From Gnomoniopsis sp. IMI 355080 (Eukaryota; Ascomycota; Sordariomycetes; Diaporthales; Gnomoniaceae): DNA of 64,000 nucleotides. A program made the translations under genes and the position numbers. The notes under the pieces were generated by a model. It ran no database searches. It had not been told where the DNA came from and worked only from the letters and a program-made list of their open reading frames with translations. This document shows, piece by piece, positions 12,417 to 24,848 of this stretch; the first letter of the stretch is position 1; every line of letters starts with the position of its first letter. The stretch covers positions 1 to 64,000 of the forward strand of contig JAPEVC010000161.1 in the NCBI GenBank assembly GCA_027946555.1, read 5' to 3'.

Positions 12417-14427
12417 TTACGAACTCCTCCTCCCATATGGCTCAAATGGGAACGCCGCACTAACCGCCGCCATAGCAATGAACAGCGCCGCACAAATATA
12501 AATCGGCACCGGCGTACTCGTATCAGCAACAGTCGCAATGACCGCGCTCAGAATCCCCATGATCCGATTACAGGCCACCGCCACGCCGTTACCCGTCGCC
12601 CGATGCGCGCTCGGCAGCACCTCGGGCGTGTACGCGTACAGGGTGCCATAGTAGATGTTGAGGCAGAACCCAATGGCGCATGAGAAACCGACGTTTTGGT
12701 CGGCGGTGCGCACGGTCGTGTAGGCGAAGAAGAAGACGCTGGTGATGAGGGCGCCAATGACCATCGTGTAGCGCCGGCCCAGCATTCGGAGGTTGCACAT
12801 CCAGCCGGCGAGCATGGGGCCGAAAATGCCGCTGATGTTGACGAGGGCGTAGTTGCGCCATGTTTCGTAGGTCGAGACGTTGAGTGCGTCGCCCCGTGTG
12901 GCGAGGTATGTACTTTACAATCTCACATCAGCCGGGCCACTCTAGAGGGAGGAAAACGGGAGAGGGGCTTATGTACTTCAAGAAGACATAGAACAGAGGA
13001 TATGCCAATCCAATCAGCGTCCAGCTGAGCCATACCAAGCAGGTACTCAAGGCCATCTGCCTCGTCTCAAACAGACCCCTAAGGTGAATCAGACTTTCCC
13101 CTAGCGACCACCGGCTCTTGCTGTGTGTGCCCCTGACAACACCACACGCCTCCAGTTTCTCCAGAGTCAGCGAGCAGGATCGGTTGTGCTTATTTGACAG
13201 GTACTGCAACGTTTCGACGAGCTTTGCATCCTCGCCCATCCCGAGGAGGTATTTGGGCGTTTCTTTCAGGCGCACAACGGTCACACGCGCCACGGACATG
13301 ACGAAGACGAGCGCGCCAGCCGTATACATTGTATCTGAGGAGGTATTAGTGACAGTATCTTGGGAGGAAAGCGAGTGGAGTGGGCAAGGATTAAGACTTA
13401 CATCGCCAGCCTAGATTACTGTCTCTCGTGCACACATCAGTCGATGCACAATTCCACTTTGCCGGAGCTATTTCGAGGAAAACCCATTAGCAAATCGCAC
13501 CCTGACACATATCCAAGCCCATCACCGTCGGGGAAAGGGGAGGGGAAATCTTTACCCATAAATCCCCAAGCAATAAACCCCGTAACCGCCTGGCCCAGTC
13601 CCCACCAAGCAGCCAAAAACGTCAATACCCACTGCTTATTGCCAGGCAAATACTCCAAAAACACCGTCGTGTCCAAAATCAGATTCCCGCCCGCGCCAAA
13701 CCCCACCAGCGCAATAAACACCCCGAGCGCGGCCCAGTTTGGCATCGCGCCCGCAACGATGGCGCTGGCGGAGCAGAGGAAGAGCGTAATGTTGAAGGCA
13801 TACCGGCGCCCGACTATGTCCGCGCTGAGGCCCCAGAAAACGGCGCCGAGGAGCATGCCGACGTAGACGGCGATGGTCAGGGCGCGCTCATAGCTGCCGG
13901 GCCCGTCGCCGAGTTCCAAGAAGGCTTGTGGGGCGATGATGGATTGGAGGAGGAGGACCAGAGAGTCGACTGCATAGCTGTACAAGGGGGATTTTTCATG
14001 ATCAGAGACCTTTTTCTTCGCTCTTTCTCAATTTGAGAGGTGGTTTAGGAGTTTGTGGGGAGCCCACCCAAAGCCGTTCAACATGAATAATTTCCAGTGG
14101 TAGTTTGTCCAGCCAATCTCATCGATAGCCTGCAAGCCTCAAGCTGTGCCATTAGCTCCAACTGTTGCGACCTCGGACAGGATCAAGTATAGGGGAATAA
14201 CTCACGTCGTTGACAAGATGCATCTTCAGATTCAGCGCTGGGTCCAACGCCTGGCGCGCGAGGATGTCCTCCCCCTCGCCAGAGCGTAATGAGCCGCCGT
14301 CCACAGCGTGCGCATCTTCATCTGACGTGGTGAGTGGGAGATTTGTGTCCTTGCCCGAAGTCGTTGCCGTTGACTTTTCTGAATTCAGGTTCGGACTGGA
14401 TGAGCTGTCGTCTATTGAGGTGGCCAT
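12417..14427 (-). CDS. MFS transporter, SV2/SVOP-like
   Basis: Six exons on the minus strand: 14427-14206, 14129-14068, 13977-13556, 13467-13402, 13334-12977 and 12912-12417. They give about 541 residues with all phases consistent. An acidic cytosolic N terminus of about 75 residues precedes the membrane part. The loop after the second helix reads GLSADIVGRR and the mid-protein loop reads RMLGRRYTM, the two signatures of the major facilitator sugar-transporter-like branch. The junction-restored sequence LNGFGYAVDSLVLLLQSI is typical of synaptic-vesicle-2-related carriers in fungi. It probably moves an organic solute with protons at the plasma membrane; the substrate cannot be read from sequence. 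The extracellular segment between helices, around WNCASTDVC, contains two Cys. Confidence 0.9.
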
Positions 14428-16319
14428 GAGTGCTGTTAACGCTTACTCGCACAAGCAACTCGCGCAGGGAGTCCGCGGAATGAATATTCAAGTGAGCTCG
14501 CGTATCCCAACCAATGCAAAAAAACACAATCAGTTTGAGGAACGCTGCGATCTTACCATGAAAGTGTACGAGTTACGCAGCTCTAAATACGAGCGAGGGA
14601 AGGTTGTATTTCGCTCCCTTTTTGAGGCCCAGCTCGCGAGACGCATGCTATCATACCGCACGGCCGACGTCCTGAGAGTCAAGGCTATAGGGCTCTTATC
14701 AGACCTACCAGAGCCGGGCTCTTCTTGGAAACAAATGCGCCCAGAACGCGCGGGGGAGAGGCCATCGCAAGGTGCGTGCCCCGTGCTACTGATGTGCGTT
14801 GCTGATAGGTCAGTGCCCGCAGATGGTCGTTGATTAGCCTCAGGAAGGCAATTGGACCTGGATCCTGGCATTCCCTTGTGAACAGCAACGAGTCCAGCAC
14901 TGGGAAAGGTTGTCAGGTAAAGAGTGGTCCCTTGTACTACACAATTTCCTTGGACCTGCAGCCAGTGGTTGCAATGTCGTAGAGCAGATCAACTGGAGAA
15001 ATCAGTAATACAGTTAGGTCCTTCGTTCCGAGCCTCTAGGCTCGACGGACGTATCAAAGCAACATCACATCAATTGTCACCACCACGTGCAAGAATGCAA
15101 TAACTGTATTACAGTTCAACCTGTGAGTTATCTCTACACAGCTCTTTTTTTTGTTGTTTCGACTCGTATGCTCTTTTCCTCCGACTCCTGATTTGCTCAT
15201 CCTACTTTTTCCATCCTGCCCACCGAAACCACAAGGCCAAACCCGCATAAAGAACCGTTGGTATCCTGTTTTTCCGAGTGTATCTCCTTCATCATTATAC
15301 TCACTGGTAATTTGAAAGAAGAAAAAAAAGCTGCGCAGATGCGCAGTTTGAAATGAGAAAGCCCGTCGCCGTCGAATGTGGAACGTCAGGTGAGAATACG
15401 CCAGTGCCAGAGAAGCGTCTGCAATGCAATGCGCTAAGGCCAGCTGTGTAATCAAGCAAGTGATCAATCAATTCGCCAGTTCCTGTTGTACACAAGTGCT
15501 TCCCTTGAATGTGGGCTTCTTTTTTTAAGTTCCCTGGCAGACACAAAGACCAGATCAGAGTGATCTGAACAACTTCATGAACGTGTCGCCAATCATCGAG
15601 TCACGAGTGTCAAACGAATGGCTTACTTGATGAATGTCAAGTGCAAGCGTATGTGACGAATGCCCAAAGATGGACAGCCTCAAAGAGAAAGGTACGGCTC
15701 TCCAGCAAACCGCAGGCTGCGAGTCCTCAAGAGGGGCAAGATTCAGATAGTCCAGATCATGTGCAAGGCTTGGATCCGAGTTTCAAGTTGCGAAAATGTC
15801 CATGAAATGGATGCAATGGTCAGAACAGATCAAGCGCATCAATGTCTTTGGCCTGGCTACCAAACAGCGGAAGGATCCGGCTGCGAAAGGAACGAAGAGG
15901 ATCCATGCATAATCAAATCGTCAGGGACTACGATCGGAAAAGGGCCTCGCAGACGAGGCATGTTTCAATCGGAGGGCGCAATGTGTTGCTGGTTGCCTGT
16001 CTCATCAACGCTGGTAGTAGTCGAGAAAAAAATCTGAGAACAGTCATGTCTGCCTGCGATGATGTTGGTACGTCAAGCCGCACGTGGCCACATGTACGGC
16101 GCAGATGAGAGAAAAACTCATACAGTCAAGGGCGAAGAAAAGTCGAGGAGAAAAGGAGCCTGGCAAGCCTCATCAATGGATCCTTGGGTGGCAAAGCTTC
16201 ATCAAGTCGCGGAAAGACGGACAACCGCCTTGTCAGTCAAGAATCGTGCAGTGTGTGATCAGTCGAGTCAGGCGCAGCAGTCATCACACACTTCGCTGCT
16301 GTGATCGCCATGAAGACGA
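14428..16319. other. Intergenic DNA
   Basis: 1.9 kb between the MFS start and the 3' end of the KH gene. Open frames here are short and have no recognisable domain. A 207-residue plus-strand frame at 14210-14833 is antisense to the first MFS exon and runs into this spacer. Nothing further is seen. Confidence 0.5.
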
Positions 16320-18323
16320 TCAAGACGTGCCAGGGGGCTGGGCATAACCCTGACCGCCAGCCGCGGCGTTTTGAGCATACGACTGGTACCATAGGGCCAG
16401 ATAATTCTGGTATCCACCGTCTGCCTCATTTATTAGTGCAAACTCATCCATGGAATATTGTGATATACTCACAGGGTGCATAGGGGTCAGCTTGGCCTTC
16501 AGCACCAAGCTGGGGAGCCTGAGCAGCAGAAGCGCTGCGGTCTCCGCCTGAGTACTGATTGTTAGAAGACTGGGCACGGCCAGGGCTGTCATAGTCACGT
16601 TGGTAGCCACCACGACCACGTCCGCCACGATCACCACGGTCACCAAAACCGCCACCATTACTCTTTTGCTTCTGGCGGAGGTCGTTAGCAGTCACTCTCC
16701 GAAATATTATTTTGATGTACTTACCACTGCCTCCACCTTGTCCTCAATAGCAGCCTTTGCCTGATTGATAGCCTCACGGGTACCAACGAGCTCAATCTCG
16801 CGTTCGCTCTGGCCAGGTTGAGGCTGTTGTGACACGTTGATCTTGCAGCCAGTAGTGTTTTGCATCTCGCGAATCGTCTCGCCTCCTTTGCCGATGATCA
16901 TACCCACGGCCTCGTTCGGCACAAAGATAGCGTCCTGGATCTTCTCGCGGTCATCTCGTGGGCCGCGGCCCTGGGGAGGGGCGCTGCCGCCAGCACTGGC
17001 GCCTCCATTGGCGTTTCTGCTGTCGCTATCGACAATCTCCATAATCATCTCCTTCGCCTGAGCGGTAGCCGCGTATGGGCCAATCAAATTGACGGGCCGC
17101 AGACCATTGACACTCTTCTGCTCGCCGACGATATTGACATGACAGCCGCTTCGCTCTTGTAGATCACGAATGGTCTCACCACCTCGGCCGATGATGAGGC
17201 CGACGGTGCGGTCAGGGACCATAATCTGAACGCAATCCTCTCCGTCCTTGAGATTGGCAATTCCGCCGCGGTCCACAACTGGAGGAGGGCCAGCAGGGCG
17301 ACCGCCACGATCCAGACCCGCACGAGCAATGGCACCCATGCCGCTGTCCTCGATGATGCGGTTGATGGCGCCGATAGCCTCGGCGCGGCTTGCGCGTGGG
17401 CCTGTAATCTTACACTGTCTGAACTTCTCCTCCTTGCTCTGGGGTGGCAGGAACTGGACTCGGCACTTTGTATCGGCCTCAACACGACGGAGGTTTTCGC
17501 CCTGGCGACCAATGATCAAACCAACCAGACTTGCCTCAATCTCCATTGTCTCTGAGTCGTTGTCGCCGGCACCGCGAAGAGGAGAGCGTTGACGGGCGGG
17601 GTTACCGCTGCGAGGGGAGAATGGAGCACCACCGTGACGGCGCGGGCCAGGCGAGTATGAGCGGTCGCGGGCATGGTGACCGTAATCGCGGGGTTCGCGG
17701 CGCTCGTCGCGGTAAGGGTTCGCATCGCGGAAGTTGTTGTCACGGCGGGACTGGGGCGAGCGGGAGCGCGAACGACCCCAGTGACGGTGAGCATCGCCCT
17801 GGCCATCAGCGGCGCCGCCATAGACACGGGCTCCCTCATAGGGGGCGATGTTGTTGGCTGCTGCGACAGCCTTGGCCTTCGCGATGGCAGCCTCGAGGCT
17901 AACGGTTCCGGAAGTGACTGGTTTGATGGAGTCAAGATTGAGGGTACCGCTGCTGGAGGGCTGGGGATACGATGGATATTGACCAGGAGGGGGTGCGTAG
18001 TGGCCTGGGGGCGGGCCTGCATTGGGGGGCATGTAGCCGGTCTGTGGTGGTGGGTAGGATGGAGCTGGATGACTCTGCTGGCCTTGGGTCGGGGTGGTAG
18101 CAGTCTGCTGTTGGGTAGCTTCTTGGAGTTAGTCTTGGGTCTTCCTAATAGCTTGATACTTGGGCATGGAGAATGGCTGGCGGGGTGCAGGGAAACTGTT
18201 TTGTGATGATGCGATGGACTGTTTTTTTGAAGCGATGCAGTGCTGGCGCTGGAATTGACAACAGGAAGAGTACTGACCACGCAGCTGCTCCAGGATGAGG
18301 GAGATGTCAGCTGAGCCTGCCAT
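16320..18323 (-). CDS. Triple KH-domain RNA-binding protein (FUBP/Rnc1-like)
   Basis: Four exons on the minus strand, 18323-18278, 18121-16725, 16671-16473 and 16420-16320, give about 580 residues. Three KH domains are marked by their RNA-binding GxxG loops: GRQG near residue 220, GRGG near 327 and GKGG near 426, each preceded by a VG(L/M)IIG helix start. The N-terminal 160 residues are Pro/Gln-rich followed by an RS-rich stretch (RSRSRSPQSRR). An RGG box follows KH3, and the C terminus holds a Tyr/Gln-rich WYQSYAQ segment resembling the tyrosine motifs of FUBP/KSRP proteins. Family members bind single-stranded RNA or DNA and control mRNA stability or splicing. The start has an A at -3 (AAA-ATG-G). 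A second upstream in-frame ATG at 18386 exists but gives an unusual leader. Confidence 0.92.
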
Positions 18324-19590
18324 TTTGATGGGACTGTCGACGAAGAATATGAGGGTGTCGTCGTTGGCACGAGATGGAACCGTCAAGTTCTCAGGTTGTC
18401 GGCTTTCCCGGTCGGCGATGATCCTGTGTCAGTGATAGTATTGTAGATACAACACAGCTGCGAGGCTGGCGGTAGGATGCTTCGAGTACTCCTCAGAGGG
18501 GAAGAGAAGAAGACGGGGTCCAAGCCAGGAAGAAAGTCAGGTGAGGTTGAAGCAGCGGGAGGGGGAAATTGATCTTGGGACTCCAGATGATCGACGCTGC
18601 TGGGCGCACAAGTGCTGTAGCAACTCTTGTCACCAAACAAACCAACCCACTGACTTGTGATTAGGGGAGACCACAATGCTTATTGTATGCAATGCAGCAA
18701 GAGGATTGGGGTGAAATGTCAATCAGACAAGGATGAAGACAAGGTGCAATGATGCGCTGTGCAGAACTTGTCGAGGAAGCAGATGACAGGACTGCATGAA
18801 AGGAGGGCAGCGCGCTGTGGAGGTTGATTTGATTCTGCAGGCTTGCTCTTCCTTGGGGTTCTGGTCTACTTTTGGCTGCGCAACAAAATCAGATCGGAAG
18901 CAATGCGCCGCCCCACCGACCCCTGCAGACAGTATAGACCCCAGATCCCTGCCATTTTCCAAAAAACACACAATATTAATTTTATATAAGTATATCCACC
19001 ATAGTACTCATCTGGAGAGAAACTATGTGTACCATACTTATATAATACATCATTGAGTGAAACAAGTCTAAGTAAATATCCAATGAAGCCAGAGCATAGA
19101 ATGTGGGGAGGTAGATGCTATTCAGGTACTGTGCACATATCAAGTAGTATGTACTAACTGTATTTGCCCTGTACTGTTACAACACAAATGACGCACAGCC
19201 CTGCGGTTCGGTTTTCGATCCTCGCGGATTGACTTTGGAGCACAGACATTTGATCCCTCCCACGAACTTCACAGCCTACATTGTGTTGTGAACTGTAATC
19301 ATATCTTGGCTTGTCAAGCACACAATCTATGTAAACTCAAATAAACTACAGAGGAAGACGGACTAGCAGGTGCCTTTTACCACACAGGCAGCCCAATTCA
19401 CCTAAAGAAGGTTGAGTGAGCCACAGAATCTCTTCACAGAAAAGATGCTGCTTTTTTGAATAAGAGAATTCTTTTGAGATGATAACAACCCTTCTGAGCC
19501 GATCCCCAGCAACTAGGCTAAAAGAGAATACAGAAGAAAATATTAAAGTATATTCCGGTCAGATATTAAAAAGAGCACCCAGCCCAACCC
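18324..19590. other. Promoter region of the KH gene and 3' flank of its neighbour
   Basis: Pyrimidine/purine-skewed leader next to the KH gene, then AT-rich spacer from about 18960 to 19580. No coding sequence is recognised. Confidence 0.45.
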
Positions 19591-20982
19591 TCAAAACCAC
19601 TCTCCCTCGCCATAATCCCAATCCTCATCATCCGCAACCTCCACTATACTCATCTCAATTGCCTTCCTCTCTGCCGCATCCTCCTTCCCCATCCACCTCT
19701 CCGCGAGCCTCGACACGCGGCTAAACACCGCCATGCATGTCGGCACATTGATCAGATCATTCAGCGGGTCATTGGGATTCGCCTCCCGCTCGCGCTCAAC
19801 CTCCTCATTCATTATCACAGTCGCCTCATATATCATGTACTGCCGCTGCTTCTTGGTCAGCGGACGCTTTCTTCCCAGCAGCTCGACGAGGCCTTGATCA
19901 TTATCATCGTTGGCGCTGTTGGTGGTGGTAGTAGTAGTATCGGTCACCGCCGTGGGCGCCGGAGCCCACACAGCCGTGTCGAAATCGCCGTCTTGCAAGC
20001 CCGTCGCGCGCCGCGTCACCTCGACGAACCCGCTCAGCGGCTGCTCATCATCAAAAGCCAGCTCGTCCTTGCCGTCCGAGACTTGTCCCTTGCCTTTCCC
20101 AGGTGGGCGTGGATGGCCCAGCTTGCCTTTGCCTTTTCCAGGTGGACGCGGCGGCCAAGGCAGCTTGCCTTTGCCTTTACCAGGCGGCGGCGGCGGGCGG
20201 ATTCCCGGCAGCTTCCCCTTGCCAGGAGGCGGCGGAATGGGCGTCAGCGTCGGCAACGGCGGCAAGGTAGGCTTTTTCCCAATCGGCGGCCGCGTGAGCG
20301 TCGGCAGGATCTCGGTCCCTGTCGGTGTGGGAGGGTGAGGTACCAGAGGCCCCTTCGAGATGCGGTCCAGCAGATGCAGCACCATCGTCAGCACGTCGCG
20401 TATTTCCTTGGGAAACGCGCCGTTGTTGGCTAGGCGGAGCACCACGCGCTTGAGGATGCCCACGAGCCTGGCGGGCAGCTGAATGAAGCCAGGAAGCTTG
20501 AACGGTGGCGGCTGATTGGGCAGTTTGCCGGGAGAAACTGGAGAGCGGGGCATTTTGTTGATGGGTGGACGTGTATCGCTCAGAGCAGCGGCTGGCTCCG
20601 CGCCTGCGTACTCGGCTTGAGGGAGGGTATTCTTGTGTACTCCGGGTCTCAATTCATCCTTGGAAGGTTCATGGTCTGGGGCCGGAGGACTGATGCCCGT
20701 CGGAAGTGGCGACAGCGACGGTAGCTCAATCTGCTCCTCGTAGGTATAGTCCGTCTTTCCACCTACGCTGATCTCTTCCTCTCCTTTCACCACGACAACG
20801 ACAGTGCCATTCGTGAGACCGGGTTGAACGCGATGCTCCGCTTCCATTGCTTTGAAGTAGCGATAATACGCGGCGGCAGCCCCACCCACCAGGGCGATGA
20901 CAAACAACACCAGGAGCACGAGACTCAAGTCTTGCCGGCCGCAGCAACGTCTGCGGCGTTTTTTGGGTGGAGGAGGATCCAT
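19591..20982 (-). CDS. Hypothetical single-pass membrane protein with Pro/Gly-Lys repeats
   Basis: A single exon gives 463 residues from the ATG at 20982, which has A at -3 and G at +4; an in-frame ATG at 21030 would add 16 residues. The N terminus is Pro-rich then strongly basic (MDPPPPKKRRRRCCGRQD) and runs into one hydrophobic helix (LSLVLLVLFVIALVGGAAAA), so a type II or signal-anchor topology with the basic end in the cytosol is likely. The middle carries about four copies of a 13-15 residue unit built on PPGKGKGKL, separated by proline-rich linkers. The last 110 residues are acidic and non-repetitive, with KRPLTKKQRQYMIYEA and a Cys in PTCMAVFSRV. I do not recognise the family; a cell-wall-spanning or plasma-membrane protein is plausible. 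Confidence 0.75.
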   Translation of the reverse strand: MDPPPPKKRRRRCCGRQDLSLVLLVLFVIALVGGAAAAYYRYFKAMEAEHRVQPGLTNGTVVVVVKGEEEISVGGKTDYTYEEQIELPSLSPLPTGISPPAPDHEPSKDELRPGVHKNTLPQAEYAGAEPAAALSDTRPPINKMPRSPVSPGKLPNQPPPFKLPGFIQLPARLVGILKRVVLRLANNGAFPKEIRDVLTMVLHLLDRISKGPLVPHPPTPTGTEILPTLTRPPIGKKPTLPPLPTLTPIPPPPGKGKLPGIRPPPPPGKGKGKLPWPPRPPGKGKGKLGHPRPPGKGKGQVSDGKDELAFDDEQPLSGFVEVTRRATGLQDGDFDTAVWAPAPTAVTDTTTTTTNSANDDNDQGLVELLGRKRPLTKKQRQYMIYEATVIMNEEVEREREANPNDPLNDLINVPTCMAVFSRVSRLAERWMGKEDAAERKAIEMSIVEVADDEDWDYGEGEWF

Positions 20983-21687
20983 AGTAAGGGGATGGGTTTC
21001 CGTAAAGTCAGGGAATATCATCGTACACAAGGGACGAGAGTGCGAGGGAAAGGTTCGAGGAGGGCCGAGGGAATAGAAACCCCGAAAACTTGGGCTGTTA
21101 GGAGCAGGACTGCCTTAAAGGAGCGCTATGAGGGTCGACATCGCCCGTTTGGATGGCTTGAATGGCAACAAGCCCGTATTGACTAGTCATCATCATCGCT
21201 GTGCGTAGCAAAGGCACATGCTCGCCACGCGGGCTTTGAGAGCATGATGACATCTTCGGGGCGCGGATGAAGGCTGAATCCCTGATGGTGATGCCACTTT
21301 CTGATTGCAGGCCAGTCTAATACTGGAAGAGACCAAGCTCGGCCAGCTCGACTGGTGCTGGCCACCAAGACTTCAGTCCCCTGATCTCCCTGGGCCAATG
21401 CGTTATCACTTAATCAACTTCGAGTTGGTAGTCTTCTTGGATAAAAGGCGCTCGACTTGTTCATGCGGATTATATTACTGGTCTTCGACTTGCAAAAATT
21501 TCTTGTGTTGACATTCGAAGTGCCCTATCGGTCCTTTCAGCGTTGTAGCTACCCACCCTGTATCAGCGTAGCTGGAGCTGTCAAGCGTTTGACACATGCA
21601 AGGCGTATGAGACGGCTGAACCCGCGCTGTCCATCAAATTCCATTGCGGTTAGTCCTCCGCGCCGGCCCTTTCTCCAAACATTCAGC
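20983..21687. other. Intergenic DNA
   Basis: Promoter side of the proline-rich membrane protein and 3' flank of ACH1. No additional gene is seen. Confidence 0.45.
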
Positions 21688-23400
21688 TTACTTCCACTCC
21701 ACCTTCGCCATGCTGCCTTGCTCCACCAATGCCCGATGCATATCAAAAGAGTTCCATAACAAGTGCGGTTCATGACCCATGCCCTTCCTCAGACACTCAA
21801 ACTCGGCCTTGTCCAAGTACTCGTTCAGAATCGGCTTGTACACGTCATGCGAACATTTGTTAATGATGACGCGCGCACGCTCCCTGGGACTCAACCCGCG
21901 CACGTCCGCCAATCCACACTCGGTCACCACGACATCGAGATCGTGCTCTGTCTGATCGACGTGCGTGCACATGGGCACGATGCAGCTGACGCCATTCGGG
22001 TCGGTCTTGGACGGGCGCGTCGACGGCGTGTGCATGATGCTATACTTTGACGAGCGCAGGAAGTCGGCCGAGCCTCCGAGTCCGTTGAGCATCCGCGAGC
22101 CCATGACGCAGGTGGAGTTGGCGTGTGCGTAGATATCCACCTCGACAGGCGTGTTCATACCAATGACACCCAGGCGGCGGATAATTTCAGGGGAGTTGGA
22201 CACCTGCTGCGAGCGCAGAAGGAGCTTGTTGTGGTAGGACTCCCAGTTATCGTAAAAGCGCTTGAAACCATCAGGGGAGAAGCGCACAGAGGTTGCGGTG
22301 GCAAAGTCAAGCTTGCCCGAGTCGAACAGGTCCAAGAATGTGTCTTGAATGACCTCGGTCCAGACCTTGAGGTTCTCGAACTTGGAGTCTGCCAGCCCAC
22401 CAATGACGGCATTGGCGATGTTGCCGATGCCGGATTGGATGGGGAGGAGGCTCTCTGGCAAGCGGCCGTGCTTGACTTCGTGATCCCAGAACTCGATGAT
22501 GTGGTCGGCAATAGCTTTCGACTTGTCATCTGCTGGGGCGTTGGGAGCGGTCTGATCCTGGTAGTCTGAGTGGAGAACGCCCACCACCTTCTCTGGGTCG
22601 ATCGGAATGGAGGTCGTGCCAATGCGGTCCTCGACGCCCATGATGAGGTAAGGCTTGCGGCGAGGTGGCAGATCGGTCATGGTGATATCGTGTAGGCCTT
22701 CGAAACTAGGGATGGAGGTGTTGACCTCGATGATGATCTTGTCGGCCATCTGGACGAGCTCGGGCGTCGCTCCTACTGATGCTCCTGGCACAATGCTACC
22801 ATCCTCCTTGATAGCTGTCGCCTCTACTACCACCACATCGAGGTTCTTGTTCGGTCTGTCTTTAGTATAGAAGCCCTGTACCACGGTCATGTCAGCGTTG
22901 CCCTGATCATATGTCTCAGTGGGTAGCTAAACGTACGTATACCAAGTCCACGGGGAACATGGACAGATGTTTGTCAAAGAAGTTGATCCTGCCCTCGTTG
23001 ATGCCCTTCGCGATCGCTTTGCCGACTTGATGCGGACTCCTTCTATCGATCATGTCCAGACCAGCCCACCTGTTCTCGGTCTCGGCCCCGGATGAGGCGC
23101 CAACGAAGAGGGAGTACCGCAATTGACCTTGGAGATTGTTCTTCTCGACGTGGTCGGCTAGAAAGACGGGCATTTTTCTGCACGCAGGATACCCATGTCA
23201 GCACACAGTCGTCACCACCACCACCACACAGCCCATGAACAAACTTACTTCGGATATCCAACACCAGTGAAACCTGACCAACCTATGTACGAACCGGTAG
23301 GAAAATGCTTGAGCATGTCCTCCGGGTGGCAGAGCTTGCTCAGCATGCTCGGCCGGCGCACACGCGCCTTGAGGGCGGCAGACGCTATAGGGCCAGACAT
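21688..23400 (-). CDS. ACH1: Acetyl-CoA hydrolase / CoA-transferase
   Basis: Three exons on the minus strand, 23400-23249, 23177-22937 and 22875-21688, give 526 residues, the same length as yeast Ach1 from memory of the family. The chain reads as a full acetyl-CoA hydrolase/transferase: an N-terminal half with [30 protein letters not shown] and [16 protein letters not shown] (restored across the second splice), then a C-terminal half with [31 protein letters not shown] and the [12 protein letters not shown] segment. The enzyme is mitochondrial in fungi. It moves CoA between succinyl-CoA and acetate or propionate, which detoxifies acetate or propionate and supports growth on C2 sources. No obvious N-terminal targeting extension beyond [17 protein letters not shown], which is basic and could serve as one. 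Confidence 0.95.
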
Positions 23401-24848
23401 AGTGGTCTCGGGTGCTTCGGTTCGCGTCGTGCAGTCAAGCTGGACAGCTACTCAGCGAGAGAAATGGTCTTCAACGCAAAGCAAGAGGGACCCTCTTCAG
23501 CGCAGAGTCGTGTCGTATGATCAAGCTGGCGAGCTAAGTGCTCAGAGACGGGAGAGACTTTTACGCAAGCGCAGGTCAAGCGAAGGCAGTCAACAATAGA
23601 AAAGTGACGACTGAAAAGGACAGGAACGCGAGGCCCATCCTTTGTGCTTCCGGTCGGGGGCAATTATTGTTTAAGTAAACTGGGTCGTCACCGTGGAGAG
23701 TGCTGCCAGAGCCACGACCAGGGTGACGATGCGGGTCAGGGGACGTGGGGCATTATCAGTTTAACCGCATCATGTTGCTTCATTTCTGTTAGGGCAAATG
23801 ACGTCTGTTTTCGTTGCGCGCTGCTTTGCCTTCGCTCTCCCCCAGGGCCTCATTATAGACTTCTAATATTTATGTATGGCACAGCTCGAGAGCAATTGAT
23901 TCAGTTTTAATTTTCTTTTTCTTGGTCTCAGATACGCCATCTCAAACTCCCAATTCTCTCTTTCAAGAGACACATTTCATAGTTCAAGAGCTGCCAACAA
24001 GGTCCCAAAATCGAACAGGGGTCCCACAGCGGCCGACAGCTTGGGCCTGTCGCGGTCCCGCGTGGAATGCGGCTCCGGTCGTCCGTGAAGCGTCGACATG
24101 GCCTCGGTTATGCCGCCCATCACCAGCAGGCCTGCATACCTAGGTATGCAGTTCATTAGAACTTTGATATCATGTATCATTTTATATTCGGAGTCACAGC
24201 CTCTTCTACACTTCTTTACAATATTCAGGCTGCCAGCCCCTATCTACTGCAGATGTCGTGAAAATGAAGAGCATGTACTGTACTGTGTGTGTGCTTCGCG
24301 CCTCGCGTCTTATGCGCGAAGAGCCGAGTGCGGTCGCACGCTTTGCGTGAGCCACACCGCAGTTGTGGCATGAACTTGGGTTTTCTTACGACAATCAATG
24401 TATACACAGATGAAATAACAACAGCTGTCTGTCTGGACCAAATTCACTTTCTCGCACGGATTGGGGGAAATAAACCAGCAGCATAACAGCTCGTGCCTTT
24501 GCAATGTCAACAGTGCGTAAGTAGAAGTATCCGTGAATATATCCCTCCTTGCTTCATCATTCACTTTGTCAGCTGGATATTTCGAAGTCCATGGTAAATG
24601 AAGTGGAAGTCATTCATACAAACAAGAGCTCAGAAACAAGGAAAGCAGACCTATGCTGTGGTATCGTATTGTGATCAAAGACCGACCATCCCATCCCGTA
24701 AAATGCAAAGAGCCCAGGCCATTCTCCCTATTCTCCCTATCATCCCCTGAAACCCCTCCAGGCGGCCGGAAACCGAGATCTACAGTCATTGAACACACTC
24801 TGCATGCTCACGCCACAGCAAACCAACCAGGCCGCTATCCCTCCTTGC
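23401..24848. other. Intergenic DNA with an 18-bp perfect palindrome
   Basis: Promoter of ACH1 followed by AT-richer spacer. A perfect palindrome centred on CCTAGG lies at 24133-24150. No coding sequence is recognised. Confidence 0.5.
24133..24150. repeat. Perfect 18-bp palindrome
   Basis: TGCATACCTAGGTATGCA is identical to its reverse complement. Its core TACCTAGGTA recurs in other spacers of this window. Confidence 0.8.

Noticed and set aside
14210..14833. 207-residue plus-strand frame
   Set aside because: It is antisense to MFS exon 1 and continues into noncoding spacer without a domain.
17516..18370. 284-residue minus-strand frame rich in Pro, Ser and Thr
   Set aside because: It is a shifted reading of the KH-protein exon and spans its first intron.
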